Below are positions 29,658 to 38,591 of a stretch of 64,000 nucleotides of DNA, in pieces (position 1 is the stretch's first letter; every line of letters begins with the position of its first letter). The notes beneath the pieces were generated by a model, which ran no database searches, had not been told where the DNA came from, and worked only from the letters and a program-made list of their open reading frames with translations. The translations under genes were made by a program, and so were the position numbers. Source of the DNA: Bog-473 sp963743785 (GTDB taxonomy: Bacteria; Actinomycetota; Acidimicrobiia; Acidimicrobiales; RAAP-2); assembly GCA_963743785.1 (NCBI GenBank), contig CAVURD010000025.1, positions 1-64,000 on the forward strand, read 5' to 3'.

Positions 29658-30191
29658 CTAGCTAAAGCTGACCGTGCCCGACCCCGAGATCGAACCGTAC
29701 TGGGCGATTGGGTTGGCGTTCATGTTGCACGTCCCATTCTTCATCGGCCCGACTATTGCGAACGAGATCGTGACATTTATGGAGCCGCTGATGCCGGCAT
29801 ACGCCTTGGTGCCGCTTACAACTGGCACCGGATCAGTGATGACGAAGGTAGCCGAGCAGGTGGTCGAGTTCATTGAGGTCGGCGGCGTGTTGTTGTTATT
29901 CACGTCTTTGCCCAGCTGTGTCGTGTTGAGGAGAATTGTGCCCTTCTTCAAGTTCAGCAGCTTGTACGTGCCCTTCTTGGTAGGTGCGCCGGATGAGTTC
30001 GCATTCGTCGATTTGCCGGAATCACCAACTGCACCAGTCACGAGGACCGAGCCACCTCCGCCGTTGGCGGGCGTGCCCCAAACCTGGATGGCGCCGCCCG
30101 ACGGTGACGCACCTAAGGCTGACACGCCCCCCAAGAACAGGCCCCCTAGAAGGACGGGCAGAGCGACTGCAGCTTTGATGGCTCGTAGCAT
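29658..30191 (-). CDS. secreted hypothetical protein
   Basis: The 177-residue protein starts with a signal peptide (MLRAIKAAVALPVLLGGLFL, GGVSALGA) and continues with a beta-rich, Gly/Ser/Thr/Asn-rich exported domain containing two cysteines and ending GSISGSGTVSFS. AAAGGGGC seven bases before the ATG at 30191 decides the start over a longer frame. The function is unknown; the composition suggests a cell-surface or released protein. Confidence 0.7.
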   Translation of the reverse strand: MLRAIKAAVALPVLLGGLFLGGVSALGASPSGGAIQVWGTPANGGGGSVLVTGAVGDSGKSTNANSSGAPTKKGTYKLLNLKKGTILLNTTQLGKDVNNNNTPPTSMNSTTCSATFVITDPVPVVSGTKAYAGISGSINVTISFAIVGPMKNGTCNMNANPIAQYGSISGSGTVSFS

Positions 30192-30378
30192 GATTGCCCC
30201 TTTGGTGTTGATGTAGAAACTCGGGTCAGAAGGTGGCCCGAAGCAAATTATGGCCTGCTTGGATGCGCTGAGGTCCATGGTGCCAACACACGAGCCGTCA
30301 GGGGTGCCAACACCACCAGAATCAAAATTGCGCATTAGAAACAGAGTGCTGCTATTGCCTGGAGACGCAAGGCTTGGG

Positions 30379-30624
30379 TCATTGGAGACGCCTAGCCCAC
30401 GGCAACTCGTCCGCGTGCCGGTCGCACGACCAGACCTTCGTCAAGCCCGTCCTGAACTCCCACCGGCCAACCCACTCCACGGGCTCCATGCAGTGCCCAC
30501 CGTGGCCGGCTGCGTTCTTATAGACGAACCGCCAGCACCGACCCTCCTGGGCGAATAGGCCTGGGGCGACAGTGCCGACGATCCCGTTCTCGTCAGTGCC
30601 GTCGTAGTTCCGGTAGGTATCCAC
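30379..30624 (-). CDS. small Cys/His-rich protein, HADEL-W tail
   Basis: The 81-residue product has spaced cysteines and histidines (GRCWRFVYKNAAGHGGHCMEP, then VWSCDRHADELPW) that could bind a metal. TACCGT lies six bases before the GTG at 30624, the leaderless pattern. Its last residues recur at 29202-29260. It is not recognised as a named family. Confidence 0.55.
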   Translation of the reverse strand: MDTYRNYDGTDENGIVGTVAPGLFAQEGRCWRFVYKNAAGHGGHCMEPVEWVGRWEFRTGLTKVWSCDRHADELPWARRLQ

Positions 30625-30676
30625 GGCCCGACGGTAGTGCCGCGAGGTTTTAGGGGCTCAGGGGCGATTGGGGAGG

Positions 30677-30904
30677 CTAGGGATCTACCGGGTGGTCCTC
30701 GAGCCAGTTCTGGACCCGTGCGAACTCGGCCGCTGACGGCAGGTGCCTTAGTACCTCATCCGGTTTGTACATCAGGGAGCCGCATACGTGACACGAACCT
30801 CTGGGCCGGTGCTGATCGTTGTGGCTGGCAGGATGATGGGCGTCAAGTAGACCGCCAAGCCGGCGCGCTTCGGGTGACGTGGGAACCTCAGAGTCTGCCT
30901 CCAT
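30677..30904 (-). CDS. small hypothetical protein with CxxC
   Basis: The 75-residue product has GSCHVCGSLMYKPDEVLRHL near the middle, a possible half zinc ribbon, and a helical end AEFARVQNWLEDHPV. TACCGT eight bases before the ATG at 30904 supports it. The function is unknown. Confidence 0.45.
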   Translation of the reverse strand: MEADSEVPTSPEARRLGGLLDAHHPASHNDQHRPRGSCHVCGSLMYKPDEVLRHLPSAAEFARVQNWLEDHPVDP

Positions 30905-31149
30905 GGGATCTCACGGTAAGCCTCAACTTTGGGCGGGGCCAGTGGTTGGGCAGGTGAAGCTACCGGGGCCGGCACCAGAGGTAGAGAATCCCTCGACCGG
31001 CCCGGGGAGAACTGTGGAAGTACCGGTGTCAGGTGACACCTATGACGTAAAAGGTTGATCCTGGACCAATGGACTCGGAGGTCGTACGGGTTAGGAATCA
31101 GCCCAGTGGGTCCGGGCCCATTTGCAGACGCATCCTGGGTGAACTCCCA

Positions 31150-31520
31150 AGGGGGTTCGGTCTCCGAAGCGGTCGAGAACTACGCAGCTGTCTCTGATCG
31201 ATCGCCCACCGTGTCGCCTCGCTTGGCCACGAAGATGTCGGGATCGTGGTGTTGCGGCGTCACACTCTGTTTGCGGCCGAGATTTACGTCATGGCTGTCC
31301 TACCCGAGTATCGACAATGCTTGTCCATGCCGAGCACTCGCTTGCCAACGATGGCGTTGAGTTCCTGCAGGTAAAGACATTGAGCGCCAGTAAATGGACG
31401 AGGGCTACGAGCAAACGGGAGGCTTCTACATCTCCTATGGGTTCCGACCGCTTGAGGAGTTTCCAGACCTCTGGGACCAAAGAGAATCCCGCTTATCAAA
31501 TGGTCAAGCCTGTCACGTCG
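31150..31520 (+). pseudogene. GNAT acetyltransferase, multiply frameshifted
   Basis: Across three frames the plus strand reads HEDVGIVVLRRHTLFAAEIY with VMAVLPEYR, then VHAEHSLANDGVEFLQVKTL, then YEQTGGFYISYGFRPLEEFP and finally QMVKPV. Together these form the second half of a GNAT enzyme, but the acetyl-CoA loop after EYR is broken and at least three frame changes occur. No intact product is possible as the sequence stands. Confidence 0.65.
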
Positions 31521-31577
31521 GTTGCGGTTGCCTATCCGGTCAAACCGGCGGCCGGGGGCAATCGCTACGGTGGGTAG

Positions 31578-32036
31578 ATGCCACCTCCGATTTTGTTGTG
31601 TACCGATGGATCTGATCAATCAATGGAGGCGTTGTCGTTGGGCCTCGACCTGCTCGGACACAGCAACGAGCTGGTAATCGTGACTGTAGCGTCTGGCCCG
31701 GATCCGGCTTCGCTTGTCGGCTCTGGGCACGCCGGACCTGACATGATCCCCGTGGAGTACGACGCATCGGTCGAACAAGCCAACCGAAATGCGGATTCAG
31801 TGATTCGTCAAGCCCAAAAGGCACTAGGCATCGCTGGTGCCCAGACTCGTGTGCTACAGGGCGACCCTGGTGCGGTCATTTGCCAACTAGCGACAGAACT
31901 GTCGGCTCGGGCCATTGTGGTTGGCACTCGTGGCCGTGGTGGACTGAAAAGGGCGCTCCTTGGTTCCGTCTCAGATTACGTCGTGCGCAATGCACCTTGT
32001 TCCGTAATCGTGACCAAGGGACAGTCTCACCGCTAG
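31578..32036 (+). CDS. universal stress protein, UspA family
   Basis: The 152-residue protein opens with ILLCTDGSDQSMEALSLGLD and ends with the ATP-binding motif VVGTRGRGGLKRALLGSVSD followed by CSVIVTK, typical of ATP-binding Usp proteins involved in dormancy and stress survival. TACGGT six bases before the ATG may be a leaderless promoter. It stands alone on this strand. Confidence 0.9.
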   Translation: MPPPILLCTDGSDQSMEALSLGLDLLGHSNELVIVTVASGPDPASLVGSGHAGPDMIPVEYDASVEQANRNADSVIRQAQKALGIAGAQTRVLQGDPGAVICQLATELSARAIVVGTRGRGGLKRALLGSVSDYVVRNAPCSVIVTKGQSHR

Positions 32037-32217
32037 TGGGAAGATTGCGCTGCGCCCTGGCCTCATTGATCATGCACATCGCCATGATCAAAGCGCGAGG
32101 CAGCAGCCGATCGCTCCTGACCACCGCGACGGCCTCCGCTGCCGGGCAATCGATGAATTGCTACTGTGCCAATGAGAACAGCCAATCGTGGCTGGCGTCC
32201 GGGCCGAGGGGGGGATT

Positions 32218-33159
32218 GTGACCGACGAGCGAGCGCACTGCAGACCACTACGCACCGTTCTGTTCGTGCCCGGGAGCGAAACGGAACAAGTCGAGAGCGC
32301 CCGGTTTTACGGTGCCGATGCCGTGGTCGTCGACCTGGAGGAACCTCGGACGCCGTGCTCCGAGGCTGACCGAGAGCGGGCTCGATTCATTGTCTCGGAG
32401 TTCTTCGCCCGGCTGCCCGACGACCCAGCACCGCTCTGGTTCGCCCGGGTACAGGCAGTCGACACCGGCCAAACTCTGAAGGACCTTCGGGCGGTCATGC
32501 ACGAGAAGCTGGCGGGGATACTGCTGCCGAAGGTGCAGGGGCCACGGGACGTACACGGGGCCGATGCCCTCCTCAACTGCATGGAGGTCGAAGCAGGCCT
32601 GCCGCTGAGGTCCAAGATCATCTACCCCATTCTGGAGACGGCCCAGGCGCTCCGCCTGGCCTATGACATCGCCGTGGCCTCCGAACGGGTCCTCTACATG
32701 GGTGGTGCCATCTCCCGGTTCGGCGACATTCACCAGGCGCTGGGCTTCCGGTGGTCGGCGGAGGGCAGAGAGACCCTCTTCCTCCGCTCCAAGGTCCTGC
32801 TCGACGCCAAGGCCGCCGGGATCCGCTACCCCATCAGCGGCATGTGGGGTGGCGACAGCGACGATCTCGATGGCCTGCGAAAGTGGGCCCTCGAGCTTCG
32901 CAACCTCGGCTACTACGGGATGATGATTGGTAATCCTGACCACATCCCCCTGGTGCACGAGGTCTTCTCGCCCACCGACGACGAGCTTGCCTACTGGCTC
33001 GAACTGGATCATCTGGCCACCGAAGCCGAAGAGCGCGACACCGGTCGCATCGAACACGGCGACCCGAACCAGGGCGAGGGCTTTGTCGTGCACATCGCCC
33101 ATGTGGGATCAGCCCGGAAGAACCTGGCCTGGGCACGCGACCTGGGCCGCATCGACTAG
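32218..33159 (+). CDS. HpcH/HpaI aldolase / citrate lyase beta-type protein
   Basis: The 313-residue protein has the TIM-barrel pattern of this family: TVLFVPGSETEQVESARFYG, ADAVVVDLEEPRTP with acidic residues, GILLPKVQG, and PILETAQALRLAYDIA with the metal-binding Glu. These enzymes cleave or form C-C bonds next to a carboxylate or CoA thioester. GAGGGGGG before the GTG at 32218 decides the start. It is followed 26 bases later by an amidohydrolase, likely one operon. Confidence 0.85.
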   Translation: MTDERAHCRPLRTVLFVPGSETEQVESARFYGADAVVVDLEEPRTPCSEADRERARFIVSEFFARLPDDPAPLWFARVQAVDTGQTLKDLRAVMHEKLAGILLPKVQGPRDVHGADALLNCMEVEAGLPLRSKIIYPILETAQALRLAYDIAVASERVLYMGGAISRFGDIHQALGFRWSAEGRETLFLRSKVLLDAKAAGIRYPISGMWGGDSDDLDGLRKWALELRNLGYYGMMIGNPDHIPLVHEVFSPTDDELAYWLELDHLATEAEERDTGRIEHGDPNQGEGFVVHIAHVGSARKNLAWARDLGRID

Positions 33160-33185
33160 CAAAAAAGAGAGTCGGGGATTCACCT

Positions 33186-34625
33186 ATGACGACCAGGAAC
33201 ATGACGGCCGCTGATGTCCGCTCGGAGGTCGGGCATCCGATCATGGACGCCGATGGGCACTTCATGGAGTTCATGCCCCTGTTGAACGACGCGGTGCTGA
33301 CCTATCTCGAAGAGGTGGGCGGGGCCGCACTCCGGGACCGCTTTCGGGCTCACGCCATGAAGGAACTGGACACTGCCGTGTTCGAAGCCGACCGGTCGGT
33401 CCCCGCCGTCGTAGATGGGTGGCGATCCATGCCCTCGTGGTGGGGGAACCCGGTGTCGGACCCCACGGATCGGGCCACGGCCCATCTCCCCAGCTTGATG
33501 TACGACCGCCTGGAGGAGCTGGGCATCGACTTCATGCTGATCTATCCCTCATGGACCCTGGGCTTTCTCATGAGCACCGACGACGAGCTCCGCGCACCCA
33601 CCTGCCGGGCCACCAACCGGTACTTCGCCACGTTGTTCGCCCCCTACCGCGATCGGTTGGAGCCGGGTGCGCTCATTCCCATGCAGAACCCGGACGAGGC
33701 CGTGGCCGAGATCGACTTCGCCGTCCGGGAGCTTGGCTTCAAGTCGGTGGTGCTTGCCGGTCATGCATTTCGGCCGGTGGGACCGAAGGAAGGACCCCCG
33801 GTGGGTTCGCGTCTCGATGTGTTCGGCCTCGACAGCCCCTACGACTACGACCCCGTCTGGGAGGCCTGCGTGCGGAACAAGGTCGCTCCCGCATTCCACA
33901 GCTCCTTGCAGCAAGTGCATCCGGCCCGATCGATCACCAACTACGTGTTCAACCACGTGAACGGGATCGCCGGGGCCCATGAGGTCCTGTGTAAGGCCCT
34001 CTTCCTCGGCGGTGTCTTCCGGCGGTTTGCGGAGCTGCGCATTGGATTCCTGGAAGGGGGGGTCACCTGGGGATGCGCGCTGCTGGCCGACCTCATCGGC
34101 CACTGGGACAAACGGGGCGGGCACGCCATCAACGATCTGGATCCTGCCAATCTCGATGTGGCCGCAGTGCTGGCCCTGGTAAAGCGTTACGGCAACGCGG
34201 ACATGACGAACAAACTGACCGAGCTGAGCGACCACCTGTCCCGACGTCCCGGCCGGCCCGCGGTTCTCGACGAGTTCGCGGCGGCCTCGGTCACGACGGT
34301 GGAGGACATCATCGAGCCCTTCGAGACCCGCCTCTACTTCGGCTGCGAGGCCGACGACCCCTTGATCTCCTTCGGTTTCCGCCTCAATTTCGAAGGACGC
34401 CAGGTTGCGCTGAGACCCATGCTGGGCAGCGACGTCTCCCACTGGGACGCACCGGTGATGAGCAACGTCATGCTCGAGGCCTACGAACTGCTTGAACGGG
34501 GATCGGTCACTCCCGAGGAGTTCGAGCAGTTCACCTTCACGAATCCGGTCCGGCTCCATGCCGGAGCGAATCCCCGGTTCTTCGAGGGGACGGCGTGCGA
34601 GCGCGAGGCCGCCGCGGCACTCTGA
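33186..34625 (+). CDS. amidohydrolase family 2 protein (ACMSD-like)
   Basis: The 479-residue protein begins with the metal motif IMDADGHFME (a D-x-H variant), has the barrel segments DFMLIYPSWTLGF and GFKSVVLAGHAF, AFHSSLQQVHPA, and a C-terminal FGCEADDP and GSDVSHWDAP, which carries the family's final Asp. Members decarboxylate or hydrolyse ring-cleavage and related carboxylates. With the aldolase upstream it may form a short catabolic unit; the substrate is unknown. Confidence 0.85.
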   Translation: MTTRNMTAADVRSEVGHPIMDADGHFMEFMPLLNDAVLTYLEEVGGAALRDRFRAHAMKELDTAVFEADRSVPAVVDGWRSMPSWWGNPVSDPTDRATAHLPSLMYDRLEELGIDFMLIYPSWTLGFLMSTDDELRAPTCRATNRYFATLFAPYRDRLEPGALIPMQNPDEAVAEIDFAVRELGFKSVVLAGHAFRPVGPKEGPPVGSRLDVFGLDSPYDYDPVWEACVRNKVAPAFHSSLQQVHPARSITNYVFNHVNGIAGAHEVLCKALFLGGVFRRFAELRIGFLEGGVTWGCALLADLIGHWDKRGGHAINDLDPANLDVAAVLALVKRYGNADMTNKLTELSDHLSRRPGRPAVLDEFAAASVTTVEDIIEPFETRLYFGCEADDPLISFGFRLNFEGRQVALRPMLGSDVSHWDAPVMSNVMLEAYELLERGSVTPEEFEQFTFTNPVRLHAGANPRFFEGTACEREAAAAL

Positions 34626-34754
34626 GGCGGACTCGAAGACCCAGGGGCCGGCAGGCGCTCAGGTACCCAGGTAGCCAATTTCAGCCGCTTGCAAGTGTTC
34701 TGCTGCCTGTAGTTCCGGACACCTTCGCTCGAAGTCGTGAATGTGGCTGGGGAC

Positions 34755-35267
34755 TCAGCTGTCGGGCGTAACCGCATCCAATCGGCGTCGAACCTCCGAC
34801 GTGTTCACGCCGAGAGCGCCCAGCAGCACCGCCGCAGGATCTGGTGGTTGGAGAGTGAGGATCTGGGCCAGTACCTGCTGGGCCGTGACCTGGAGCCTCC
34901 GACGGTTGGGCTTAGACGCTTCTTCAAGCACTTTCTTTGCCGCGGGCGTGATGCGGAGGCGATCTTTTTGCGCGACGTCTCTGATCCTCGGCTTCTTCGG
35001 CACGGCGCGCATCGGCAGTGGGGGAGCGTCGGTGCCGGACTCCAGGCCGAGGGCACCCAGGGCCTCGTGATCGAGCGACTCAACGGCCTGGCGAGCTTGC
35101 TGCAGGTTCACGCCCAACATGACTTCGATCGAGGGATCCTCGAACAACGCGAGCAGGAGGTGATCGGTGCCATATCGGCGATCACCTCGGCGACGAGCCT
35201 CCTCACCGGCCTGCAGACAGATGGCCCAGACGTGAAGCATCTCTGGCGCAACGGATTCGGTGGTCAT
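34755..35267 (-). CDS. Clp N-terminal-domain protein without ATPase
   Basis: The 170-residue protein carries two Clp-N-like repeats: LHVWAICLQAGEEARRRGDR with GTDHLLLALFEDP, and ITPAAKKVLEEASKPNRRRL with TAQQVLAQILTLQPP. There is no AAA+ ATPase part. Stand-alone Clp-N proteins are known from actinobacteria and may act as adaptors or signal-binding partners. Its ATG overlaps the stop of the HTH gene upstream (ATGA), so the two are translationally coupled. Confidence 0.8.
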   Translation of the reverse strand: MTTESVAPEMLHVWAICLQAGEEARRRGDRRYGTDHLLLALFEDPSIEVMLGVNLQQARQAVESLDHEALGALGLESGTDAPPLPMRAVPKKPRIRDVAQKDRLRITPAAKKVLEEASKPNRRRLQVTAQQVLAQILTLQPPDPAAVLLGALGVNTSEVRRRLDAVTPDS

Positions 35268-35476
35268 GATGACTCCTTGTTGTATTTGGTGTGCACGGAT
35301 TGGCGGGTGACGCCCAAAGCGTCTCCGATCTGCTGCCACGACCAGCCCTTTTCCCGGGCCGACGCGACGTGGTTCGCCTCGACCCTCTCAGCCAGGCGAT
35401 GGAGCGCCAACGAGGCACGAAGGCCAGTTGCCGGGTCCTCCGACGAGAGATTCACGTTGAGCTCTTCGATGTCCAC
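35264..35476 (-). CDS. small helix-turn-helix regulator coupled to a Clp-N protein
   Basis: The 70-residue protein has an N-terminal helical part (LRASLALHRLAERVEANHV) and a C-terminal helix-turn-helix GWSWQQIGDALGVTRQSVHT. A GTG at 35476 is placed right at the expected transcription start, so the message is probably leaderless. Two 18-base palindromes overlap its promoter, suggesting that the protein represses itself and the Clp-N partner gene. Confidence 0.75.
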   Translation of the reverse strand: MDIEELNVNLSSEDPATGLRASLALHRLAERVEANHVASAREKGWSWQQIGDALGVTRQSVHTKYNKESS

Positions 35477-35479
35477 GCC

Positions 35480-35524
35480 TGTCAATTTAGGCTGACATGG
35501 CTGGTGTGTCAACCTAAACTGACA
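35480..35524 (-). promoter_or_regulatory. promoter with twin 18-bp palindromic operators
   Basis: On the minus strand, TTGACA (plus-strand 35507-35512) and TAAATT (35484-35489) are separated by 17 bases, a good -35/-10 pair, with the GTG seven bases past the -10. Two palindromes, TGTCAACCTAAACTGACA at 35507-35524 and TGTCAATTTAGGCTGACA at 35480-35497, lie over the -35 and -10 elements with centres 27 bases apart. The second, reverse-complemented, differs from the first at two positions only. Confidence 0.75.
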
Positions 35525-36032
35525 CAGCCAGATCGCCATACCGGAGCGACCCAGATGGGCGGTAACGGACACACTTGTCCGGGACCGGACCCACCGCTTG
35601 CTCCCGCGAGCGGTCGAGATCGATACGTCAGACCCGGATGCCAGACAGAGCGGCTCATCGACATCTCGACTCGTCCGGCAGAGGAAAAGTGTCCCAACAC
35701 GCGCGTCCAACACTCCGGCCAGGGTGCCACCGACCGCCGGGACGGGGTACCCTCAAGCAGGCACTTCAGGGACAGGCGGCCGAGCTTCGCTCGGCGGAAT
35801 CGTGCTTCAAGAGTCGTCGAGGCGGGATATCCGATTCGACGGTCTCGTGCGAACGATGAGTTCGAGGTCGGTCAGCTCCCGGCAACCTCGCTGGTCGACT
35901 TGTCGAGCACCGGCGGCCTCGTAGGGCGGCGCGCAGATCGCTGGCAGGCGGTGCGTCCGGGTCAGGGCGCGGGAGGCCGAGGTAGCGTCAACCAGTTGCA
36001 TATCGAAATCACCCAACGCTTCGGAGGCCGCC
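35525..36032. other. intergenic stretch, no supportable gene
   Basis: Frames here look like noise. The stretch separates the HTH/Clp-N operon from a divergently placed reductase gene and probably carries the latter's promoter. Confidence 0.4.
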
Positions 36033-36689
36033 GTGTCCCAGGTCCGTGTCCACAACTTCTCGATCTCCCTGGACGGGTTCGGGACCGGCGAGGGCATCAC
36101 ATTCGACGCCCCGTTCGGCCACGCCGGCCATCGCCTGCACGAGTGGTATTTCGCCACCCGCTTCTGGCACTCGATGGTCGGAGATACGGGTGGCACCGTC
36201 GGTGTCGACCATTCGTTCGCCGAACGGATTGAGCTCGGGTTCGGTGCGGAGATCATGGGCCGGGGCAAGTTCGGTGCGAAGACCGGCCCTTGGACCGATG
36301 TCGGCACCGACGACGAATGGCGGGGCTGGTGGGGGTCGAACCCGCCGTTCCACACGCCGGTGTTCGTGCTGACGCACCACGCGCGCCCGCCGATCGAGAT
36401 GGAGGGTGGCACCGTGTTCCACTTCGTCGACGCCTCGCCCCAGGAGGCACTCGCCCTCGCCCGGGAGGCCGCCGGTGAACTCGACGTGCGCATCGGGGGT
36501 GGCCCGACGGTCGTCCGCGACTTCCTCGCCGCCGACCTCATCGACACCCTCCACGTCGTGCAGGTGCCGATCCTGCTGGGCCGCGGCGCTCGTCTCTGGG
36601 ACGGCCTCGAAGGCGTCGAGGAGCGCTACAACCTCGAGGCAGTCTCGTCACCGAGCGGCGTCACCCACCTGACCTTCACACGCCGATGA
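36033..36689 (+). CDS. RibD C-terminal/dihydrofolate reductase-like protein (1)
   Basis: The 218-residue protein has the DHFR-like fold: VHNFSISLDGFGTG, a helical HEWYFATRFW, AEIMGRGKFG, TPVFVLTHHARPP, the nucleotide-binding DVRIGGGPTVVRDFLAADLI and LLGRGARLWDGL. Such proteins reduce an unknown substrate with NADPH, and many are uncharacterised. A GTG at 36033 was chosen. A second, distant member lies at 38915. Confidence 0.85.
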   Translation: MSQVRVHNFSISLDGFGTGEGITFDAPFGHAGHRLHEWYFATRFWHSMVGDTGGTVGVDHSFAERIELGFGAEIMGRGKFGAKTGPWTDVGTDDEWRGWWGSNPPFHTPVFVLTHHARPPIEMEGGTVFHFVDASPQEALALAREAAGELDVRIGGGPTVVRDFLAADLIDTLHVVQVPILLGRGARLWDGLEGVEERYNLEAVSSPSGVTHLTFTRR

Positions 36690-36716
36690 CCGATCCTGGG
36701 GACGAGTGACGACCTG

Positions 36717-36736
36717 TCCCCGAACGCCAGTCGGGG
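36717..36736. repeat. short palindrome-like extragenic motif, copy 2
   Basis: CCCCGAACGCCAGTCGGGGG resembles the motif at 20352 and lies 28 bases after a gene end. Confidence 0.35.
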
Positions 36737-37072
36737 GCACGACCAGGGAGACAGTCTCCAGTCGGGGTTTGTGGTGGTCCCTCCTCTGACCCTGGCCAGG
36801 GAGGATGCCGTCTTGTGGGGACTAGTACTTTCGCTTCCTGGTCAACTGTCATCACCTTGTCATCCCGGTTCGCCATTGCGGCGATCTCCGTGCTCGCGCT
36901 CGTTACGTTGCCCCGAACAGCCTTTCCGTGACAGCTGGACACCCGCATCGCATCATGGGAGCTGACCATCGGGAGGACGTACATTCTCAAGGTGACGCGC
37001 ATCTGTAACAGCGGATCCGCAGAATGGCACGAAAGATCTGTCGCAACAGATCCAGACAAGGAGAAGAGCCCG
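36737..37072. other. intergenic stretch, nothing recognised
   Basis: About 340 bases with no supportable gene, probably holding the promoter of the gene at 37073. Confidence 0.4.
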
Positions 37073-37417
37073 ATGGCAGTGTTCAATGGCGTGTTCCCGA
37101 TCCTTCCCGGTAAAGAACAAGGAGGGAGGGACTTCGCGGCCGCGTGCATGGGCGCCCGCCGCAAGGGGTTTGAGGCTCAGGCCGCTAGGTCGGGACTTAC
37201 CCGGGAGACTTGGGCTCTGCAGGAGACTCCGATGGGGAGCTTCATGTTGGTGTGGTTCGAGGCTCCCGACGTCGAAAAGGCGTTCACGGAAGTCGCCACC
37301 TCCGGCGACGAGTTCTCTATCTGGTTTCTTGGCCAAGTCAAGGATGTGACTGGCGTCGACATGAGCGCTCCACCCGAAAGCCCGCCCCCCGACGTGCTGG
37401 TGGACTGGACCCCCTGA
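37073..37417 (+). CDS. conserved hypothetical protein, ferredoxin-like fold
   Basis: The 114-residue product has the beta-alpha-beta spacing of small dimeric alpha/beta-barrel proteins: FNGVFPILPGKEQGGRDFAA, ALQETPMGSFMLVWFEA, then VEKAFTEVATSGDEFSIWFL and a VKDVTGVDMSAPP tail; it may be DUF6176-like. GGAG lies at normal spacing before the ATG at 37073. The function is unknown. Confidence 0.65.
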   Translation: MAVFNGVFPILPGKEQGGRDFAAACMGARRKGFEAQAARSGLTRETWALQETPMGSFMLVWFEAPDVEKAFTEVATSGDEFSIWFLGQVKDVTGVDMSAPPESPPPDVLVDWTP

Positions 37418-37604
37418 AAGAACGACCTCCCCGCTGGAAGGACATCACCAGCAGCCGGGGGTTCTTCGGGGCAGGAGGCGCTTCGCCATACGTCTCTTCG
37501 GCTTGGCCTTGTGAATGCCACAGGGTCCGGCAAGGGCGTCCCCGCGTCGCTGGGACGGGGTACCACTATCCGGCACTCCGGGTACGCGGTTCGTCGCCCA
37601 CCCT

Positions 37605-38591
37605 CTATGGTGCGTCTGCAATGAATGCAGCAAGACTGTTGGGGAAGTCCCCACCAGTCAAAAATGCATTCGTGTCGCCACCGAATGGAATTGTGTTGTA
37701 ATCGAAGTAGCTCTCATACGCGACACCGTTGGCGTTCATCCATGCCACCATGTTGTTTATGTACAGAGGGTCATCACCCAATCCATGACCGTCAGTGCGG
37801 ATGGTCACTCCCCATTCAGATATGACGATTGGCAAGCCTTGAGACGAAGCGAACCTCTTGGCTGCGGTAAGAGCGGGCAGTGTGGTCTCGTTCCATGCAT
37901 TGGTCGGAGTCAATGGTGCGATCCATGACTGATCGAAGACGTCGACGCCGACGTAGTTGACGTAAGAGCTTCCGGGGAATGCAAGATCTGGGTTGTAGTT
38001 CGAGACCACCGACTGACCGACGAAGGCAGATGCATCAGGATTCCAAACGAACTTGAACGCTTCCCCGGGAACCGAGCGCATCGCTGTCACAATCTGCTGA
38101 AAGTATTTGGCGTAGTACCCCTCAGTCGTCGGGGTCAGTGCGTCCCATGCGTACCAGTTTCCGTCAAACTCCCAACCGAGTCGAAGATCGGCATTAGCGT
38201 CACCATTGGCGATGAGTGTCTGAGCGAGAGTGACAAAGTAATGGTTGTACGTCCCGGTCGTTCCCGCCTGAAGAGATCCCACCGGGGTATTATTCGACGT
38301 GGTGGGGATGATCGGGACCCCGAGAGAGAGCGTGTAGCCCTTACCATTCCAGCCCTGAGCAAAGAGCCACGAGAGGCTCCCGTTTGCTCCGTCCATACCA
38401 GACCATCCGCTACTTGCTGGCAGGTAGTCAGAGGCGATTGTGGGATGCGTCCCGGTAGCTTTGGCGAAGGAAGAGATGCCAGCGGGGTTCGCAGGACCCA
38501 CATACGCCCCCTGAGGTATAGGCAGGCAAGCGGCAAAGCCGAACGTGACGGTCAAGACACCCGCAACGAGGGCGGCTCGTGAGAGGGTCAT
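37605..38591 (-). CDS. secreted glycoside hydrolase, GH26-like lipoprotein
   Basis: The 328-residue protein has a signal peptide with lipobox-like GFAAC near residue 22. The barrel shows RLGWEFDGNWYAW, which resembles the acid/base segment of GH26 mannanases, FKFVWNPDAS, YVNYVGVDVFDQ and LPIVISEWG, whose Glu would be the nucleophile. It probably hydrolyses a beta-linked glycan outside the cell; the glycan cannot be told. It stands alone. Confidence 0.75.
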   Translation of the reverse strand: MTLSRAALVAGVLTVTFGFAACLPIPQGAYVGPANPAGISSFAKATGTHPTIASDYLPASSGWSGMDGANGSLSWLFAQGWNGKGYTLSLGVPIIPTTSNNTPVGSLQAGTTGTYNHYFVTLAQTLIANGDANADLRLGWEFDGNWYAWDALTPTTEGYYAKYFQQIVTAMRSVPGEAFKFVWNPDASAFVGQSVVSNYNPDLAFPGSSYVNYVGVDVFDQSWIAPLTPTNAWNETTLPALTAAKRFASSQGLPIVISEWGVTIRTDGHGLGDDPLYINNMVAWMNANGVAYESYFDYNTIPFGGDTNAFLTGGDFPNSLAAFIADAP

